Below are positions 60,535 to 64,000 of a stretch of 64,000 bases of DNA, one piece after another (the stretch's first letter is position 1; every line of letters starts with the position of its first letter). The translations under genes were made by a program, and so were the position numbers. The DNA comes from CALDTK01 sp963837005 (GTDB taxonomy: Bacteria > Bacteroidota > Bacteroidia > Chitinophagales > Saprospiraceae). The stretch is taken from contig CAWIMC010000022.1 in assembly GCA_963837005.1 (NCBI GenBank), positions 248,001 through 312,000 of the forward strand, written 5' to 3'. The notes beneath the pieces are model-generated. The model searched no databases and was not told where the DNA came from. It was given only the letters and a program-made list of their open reading frames with translations.

Positions 60535-61287
60535 ATGTCCCTCTCCTCTCGCCTCCAGGCTCACCCCTTCGCCGTCGATGCGTGGTTCGACCAGTCTGCG
60601 GTGCTGACCTACGCGGTGTCGGCCAAACAGCTCGAGCCACTACTGCCGGCTCCGCTCCAGCTCGACACCTGGGACAAGGCGCCCGAACTTGGCTACGTAG
60701 CGGTGGCCATGGTGCAGACGCGGCGGCTGCGGCCGCGCGGTCTGCCAGCCTTCCTCGGGCGGGACATGACCTTGATCGGCTACCGGATCTTCGTGCGCTA
60801 CGTCGATGCGCGCGGCAAGCGACTCCGAGATCTGTACGTGCTCGGGAGCGACACGGACTCGCCCCTGTTGACGCTGCTCGGGGGCCTGATGACGCACTAC
60901 AAATACCGGACGGTCGACATCCGCCAGGAGCGATGGCCGCGCCACTACCAAATCAACTCCGCCGCCGCCGGACTACACGTGGATTTGGAACTCGACAAAG
61001 GCAGCGTTTTGCCGAAAGGCTCCCCGTTTAGCACCTGGAAGGAGGCGCGTCGCTTCGCCGGACCGATGCCGTTCACGTTTAGCTTCGACGCGGCGCGTAG
61101 GCAAGTCATTATCGTCGAGGGCGTGCGCGAGAACTGGAAGCCGCAGCCGGTGGCCGTTACGGCGGCGAGTGTCGGCTTTCTGGACAAACCCGAATTTGCG
61201 AACGCCCAGCTCGCGAGTGCTTTCTGGGTACAGGACATCCCCTATAGCTGGCGAAAAGGAACGACTGAGACATGGACACACGCATAG
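60535..61287 (+). CDS. DUF2071-family protein
   Basis: The start at 60535 (MSLSSRLQAHPFAVDAWFDQS) fits. The pattern LPAPLQLDTW, LGYVAVAMVQTRRLRP and GRDMTLIGYRIFVRYVDARGKRLRDLYVLGSDTDS resembles DUF2071/YqjF proteins, which share the acetoacetate-decarboxylase-like fold. Function unknown. A canonical motif copy (61007-61020) encodes VLPKG. The end overlaps the next gene by 16 bases, so the two are likely coupled. Confidence 0.72.
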   Translation: MSLSSRLQAHPFAVDAWFDQSAVLTYAVSAKQLEPLLPAPLQLDTWDKAPELGYVAVAMVQTRRLRPRGLPAFLGRDMTLIGYRIFVRYVDARGKRLRDLYVLGSDTDSPLLTLLGGLMTHYKYRTVDIRQERWPRHYQINSAAAGLHVDLELDKGSVLPKGSPFSTWKEARRFAGPMPFTFSFDAARRQVIIVEGVRENWKPQPVAVTAASVGFLDKPEFANAQLASAFWVQDIPYSWRKGTTETWTHA

Positions 61288-62054
61288 CTTTGACGAGGAC
61301 GCCGCTGCAGGGGCTCAGTAACGTGGTGCGGTTCAACTGGCCCTTCTACGGGGCTGCGGGCGCGGGCTTAGTGGTAGGCATGGCCTGCGCGCTCTGGTTC
61401 GGAGCAACCTTCCTCGGTGGCCTTGCGGCTGGCCTCGTGATCGGCGGAGGCCTCGTGACGCTGAGTTCGCTGGTGGCCACGTACTGGGTATATGACGCCA
61501 GCGGCTTTTACGACTTAGCGTGGCTACCGCAGGTTTTGCGCGAAAGCGGCGTCACTACCCCACCCTCACGGGTCATTAATATCAGTGCAGGCTTCGATGA
61601 GTTCACGCTGTTGCTGCGCGAGCGATATCCAGAGGCAGAGATCGTCCCGACGGACTTTTACGATCCGAGCTTACACACCGAAGCGTCCATCTCCCGGGCG
61701 CGTGCCGCTTACCCTTCGCCTCCTGATACGGTGCAGATCGAGACACAGTCCGCTTCCGCAAAACTCGGGGGGGCCGATCTCATCGTGGCGGTCCTTTCGG
61801 CTCACGAAGTCCGCGATGAAGCCGAGCGCATCACTTTCTTCGAGCAACTCGCCACCGTCATCGGCGACAGCGGCCGCATAGTGGTCGTGGAGCACCTGCG
61901 CGACCTACCCAACGCCCTCGCCTACACCATCGGCGTCGGGCACTTCCACACGCACGTAGCCTGGCTCCGCACCTTTGCCAGCGCTGACCTCACCGTCCTC
62001 GACGAGCGCCGCCACACGCCCCTGCTCCGGATCTTCACCCTCGGTCGCGCATGA
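61272..62054 (+). CDS. Membrane-anchored SAM-dependent methyltransferase-like protein
   Basis: Two hydrophobic helices near the N terminus (GAAGAGLVVGMACALWF, FLGGLAAGLVIGGGLVTLSSL) are followed by a Rossmann-type domain: VINISAGFDEFTLLL at the SAM-loop position, then IVPTDFYDP, ADLIVAVLSAHEVRDEAER and GRIVVVEHLRDLPN, as in methyltransferases. The glycine loop is weak (ISAGFDE), so activity is uncertain. 260 residues. It overlaps both neighbours (16 and 4 bases). Loose motif copies lie at 61534 and 61751. Confidence 0.68.
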   Translation: MDTRIALTRTPLQGLSNVVRFNWPFYGAAGAGLVVGMACALWFGATFLGGLAAGLVIGGGLVTLSSLVATYWVYDASGFYDLAWLPQVLRESGVTTPPSRVINISAGFDEFTLLLRERYPEAEIVPTDFYDPSLHTEASISRARAAYPSPPDTVQIETQSASAKLGGADLIVAVLSAHEVRDEAERITFFEQLATVIGDSGRIVVVEHLRDLPNALAYTIGVGHFHTHVAWLRTFASADLTVLDERRHTPLLRIFTLGRA

Positions 62055-62446
62055 TCCTCGCGCTACAGATCTCGGGGGCGATCCTGCTGGTGCTGGCGCT
62101 GATTCACGTCCTCTTCCCGTGGTACTTCGAGTGGGCTGCCGAGTTGCCGCGCATCAGTCTCATCAACGCGGAGATGTTGCAGATCCACACGCTCTTCGTC
62201 GCGCTGACGGTGGCGGGCATCGGGGTGTTGAGCTTGGCGTACGCAGAGGAGTTGGCGGGGACGCCTTTCGGCAAAACCGTAGCTACGGGCATCGCGATCT
62301 TCTGGACGGTGCGGCTCGGGGTGCAATTCTTCGGGTACTCGGCCGAGCTATGGCGTGGCAAGCGCTTTGAGACGGTGATGCACGTGCTGTTCATCTTGCT
62401 ATGGACGTGGCTGAGTGGGCTTTATTGGTGCGTGGGCGTTGGGTGA
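62051..62446 (+). CDS. Small integral membrane protein, unknown function
   Basis: Four hydrophobic helices in 131 residues (ILALQISGAILLVLALIHVLF, LQIHTLFVALTVAGIGVLSLAY, TGIAIFWTVRLGVQFFGYS, VLFILLWTWLSGLYWCV). It starts with the ATGA overlap to the preceding gene, so translation is coupled. A motif copy at 62263-62277 encodes PFGKT. No function assigned. Confidence 0.7.
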   Translation: MILALQISGAILLVLALIHVLFPWYFEWAAELPRISLINAEMLQIHTLFVALTVAGIGVLSLAYAEELAGTPFGKTVATGIAIFWTVRLGVQFFGYSAELWRGKRFETVMHVLFILLWTWLSGLYWCVGVG

Positions 62447-62448
62447 GC

Positions 62449-63210
62449 ATGCCCACGTACTTCATCACCGACATCCACGGCGAGCGCGACAAGTTCGAGG
62501 CGCTGTTAGCCAGGCTTTCGCCAAAACCCGCCGACAAAATCATCCTCGGCGGTGACTACGTCGACCGCGGACCGGACTCCTACGCCGTCGTCGAGCGAGT
62601 GCTGGCCCTGCGCCAGGAGTGCGAGCTGGTCTGCCTCAACGGCAACCACGACGCTGAATTTGCGAAGGGCATCATCGCGGCAGCTAAGCAGGGTGGCGTC
62701 CACGATGCGAGCACCTACCCACTTTGGCCCCACGGGGCCGAGATCGCCTACCGCAGCTACGAGCGCGCGGGCGTTGACCCGTCTGTCCACCTGCCGTTCT
62801 TCCTCGGGCTGGATGCGTATCACGTCCACGACAATAAGCTCTTCGTCCACGCCGGGATGCACCGCCACCATACCATCGCCAACCCCGTCTTCAACAACCC
62901 CCAAGTACTGATGTGGGACCGGGACTTCCTCAAGCTCGCTTACTTCAACAATGAGACCTCCGAGCGGTGGCAGCGCACCGGCAGCTTCGCGACGAAGGAG
63001 AAGTTCGACATGGTGTTTCTTGGACACACGCCCGTACAGATGTTCGACGCCAGCCTCTCGGAGCCGATGCTCCTACGGCACAGCAAAGTGATGGCCTGCG
63101 ACACCGGAACGGGCAAGCATGATGGAGCTGTGCTTTACGCCGTAGATGTCGATACGCTACAGTGCATCGGACACGACGGTCGGCTCATCGTTCACGAAAG
63201 AGGAGCCTAG
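62449..63210 (+). CDS. Metallophosphatase (PPP-type Ser/Thr phosphatase or Ap4A hydrolase-like)
   Basis: The start is ATG 62449 (MPTYFITDIHGERDKF), 2 bases after the previous stop. All metal-site motifs are present: DIHG, GGDYVDRGPDS (GDxVDRG), LNGNHD (GNHE/D), then FVHAGM and FLGHTP. Such enzymes split phosphate esters of proteins or dinucleoside polyphosphates. 253 residues, complete. The motif copy at 62513-62527 encodes LSPKPAD between the first two metal motifs. Confidence 0.87.
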   Translation: MPTYFITDIHGERDKFEALLARLSPKPADKIILGGDYVDRGPDSYAVVERVLALRQECELVCLNGNHDAEFAKGIIAAAKQGGVHDASTYPLWPHGAEIAYRSYERAGVDPSVHLPFFLGLDAYHVHDNKLFVHAGMHRHHTIANPVFNNPQVLMWDRDFLKLAYFNNETSERWQRTGSFATKEKFDMVFLGHTPVQMFDASLSEPMLLRHSKVMACDTGTGKHDGAVLYAVDVDTLQCIGHDGRLIVHERGA

Positions 63211-63240
63211 CGCACAAGCGAAGGTCCTGGGCCGGAAGCG

Positions 63241-63921
63241 TCACCCAGTCGCCAAAAAGTCCTCCACCGCCGCCCAAAGCTGCTCCGGCACCACCTGCGC
63301 CAACAGATGTGGTCCCTCTACCTCCACCAGTGCGAACTCTGGCCTTGCGAGTTTTACGATACGCCCGCTCCTCCCGGCCACCACCCAATCCCGGCCAGCC
63401 CGCACGTACAGCACCGGCACGCGAACGCGTGCCAAAGCAACCCTCTCGTCCACCGTCAGAATAGCCCGCACCCGCCCGTAAAAGACCGCCCGCGTCACCG
63501 CCTCCAGCTCCTCTCGCAACGCCTTGTCAAAGCTGCCCTCCCGCGCCCAGCCCCCAAGCAAGATCCTCGGCAGCCGATTGTACATGGGCAACAGCCTGTA
63601 CACCCACCTAGGGGCTTTTGCCAAAACCCGCGGCACCGGACTCCGCACAAAACTCGCCACCAAGACCAGGGCCACGAGCCCGGCCGGGTGTTTTGCCGAA
63701 AGGCGCACCCCGATCGGACCACTAAAAGACTCCGCGACGATCACGAAGTCCTGATCCGTTGGCAGTGCCGCTTCTGCAAAACGAGTCAGTGTGTCATAAT
63801 CCTGCGCCCCCGCCATTGGATAAGCCACCCGCGTAAACTTGGCCCCTTGAGGCGCCGCCGCTACGAATGTATCGAACAGCCGCGCCGAGCCGTGAAGTCC
63901 CGGCAGGAGAACATAGTGCAT
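63241..63921 (-). CDS. Alpha/beta-hydrolase
   Basis: The ATG at 63921 (MHYVLLPGLHGSARLF) overlaps the stop of the upstream gene (TGATG). The oxyanion segment LPGLHG, the nucleophile elbow AESFSG (GxSxG with Ala first), an Asp in YVRAGRDWVV and the His in EGPHLLAQ give a plausible triad. Substrate unknown. Motif copies are at 63691 (RLSAKHP) and 63613 (a TTTT-loop variant). About 226 residues. Confidence 0.8.
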   Translation of the reverse strand: MHYVLLPGLHGSARLFDTFVAAAPQGAKFTRVAYPMAGAQDYDTLTRFAEAALPTDQDFVIVAESFSGPIGVRLSAKHPAGLVALVLVASFVRSPVPRVLAKAPRWVYRLLPMYNRLPRILLGGWAREGSFDKALREELEAVTRAVFYGRVRAILTVDERVALARVRVPVLYVRAGRDWVVAGRSGRIVKLARPEFALVEVEGPHLLAQVVPEQLWAAVEDFLATG

Positions 63922-64000
63922 CACCAGCCCCAACTTCCCTCGCCACCCTTAAACGGCCCCACCACATCGCTCGTGATCCACCCGCCGTAGAAGTTGCCCG
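63921..64000 (-). CDS. DUF427-family protein, C-terminal end only
   Basis: The 25 codons visible on the minus strand read GNFYGGWITSDVVGPFKGG and then EGSWGW with TGA at 63921-63923. This matches the conserved ending of DUF427 proteins. The stop overlaps the ATG of the hydrolase by one base, so the two are likely coupled. The rest lies beyond the window. Confidence 0.8.
   Translation of the reverse strand, partial: GNFYGGWITSDVVGPFKGGEGSWGW

Overview
The window looks like a chromosomal segment of a high-GC member of the Bacteroidota, most likely Saprospiria/Lewinellaceae-like. This is inferred from type IX secretion (T9SS) proteins with both kinds of C-terminal sorting domain, a PorP/SprF homologue next to an OmpA/PD40 protein, an exact Bacteroidota-type -33/-7 promoter upstream of the 16S rRNA gene, and the lack of Shine-Dalgarno sequences. 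No search was run, so the genus is a guess.

Layout. 1-14758 is the 3' part of a giant secreted Ig-like repeat adhesin, followed by a terminator, a PorP/SprF-like outer-membrane protein, a PorE-like OmpA/PD40 protein and a second T9SS cargo protein (to 22191). 22221-22790 is an array of six 95-bp palindromic units. 22786-43119 is a mixed metabolic and regulatory region: small conserved protein, isocitrate dehydrogenase with a divergent LysR regulator, aldose epimerase, class D beta-lactamase, barrel protein, sodium/solute symporter, three-PAS histidine kinase, several exported proteins, GNAT and methylmalonyl-CoA mutase, azoreductase, membrane AraC-type regulator, CIA30 protein and M16 peptidase. 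43676-46696 is an M1 peptidase fused to a barrel. 46924-52442 is a complete minus-strand rRNA operon (16S-23S-5S) with promoter and terminator hairpins and no intact spacer tRNA. Then come serC and a YgjP-type metalloprotease, two AI-2E-family permeases, bestrophin, and a plus-strand run of small genes (ThuA, DoxX-like, DUF2071, methyltransferase-like, membrane protein, metallophosphatase), ending with a minus-strand alpha/beta hydrolase and the end of a DUF427 gene.

The most unusual signal is a short DNA motif found about 50 times in both orientations, roughly every 1.3 kb: TTTT, then a 3-bp stem, a GNNA-type loop (mostly GAAA) and the complementary stem. The canonical form is TTTTGGCGAAAGCC. 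The stem sequence changes but usually stays complementary (GGC/GCC, GCC/GGC, AGC/GCT, TGC/GCA, CGC/GCG). It lies almost always inside genes, in all three reading frames and on both strands, so it appears to be kept at the DNA level, like an uptake sequence or another genome-wide address tag. A second notable signal is a changed anti-Shine-Dalgarno end in the 16S rRNA gene.

Many genes in the first 38 kb carry single-base frameshifts while the downstream protein stays conserved in another frame. At least one lies at a G run, so I treat most of them as sequencing or assembly indels rather than true pseudogenes.
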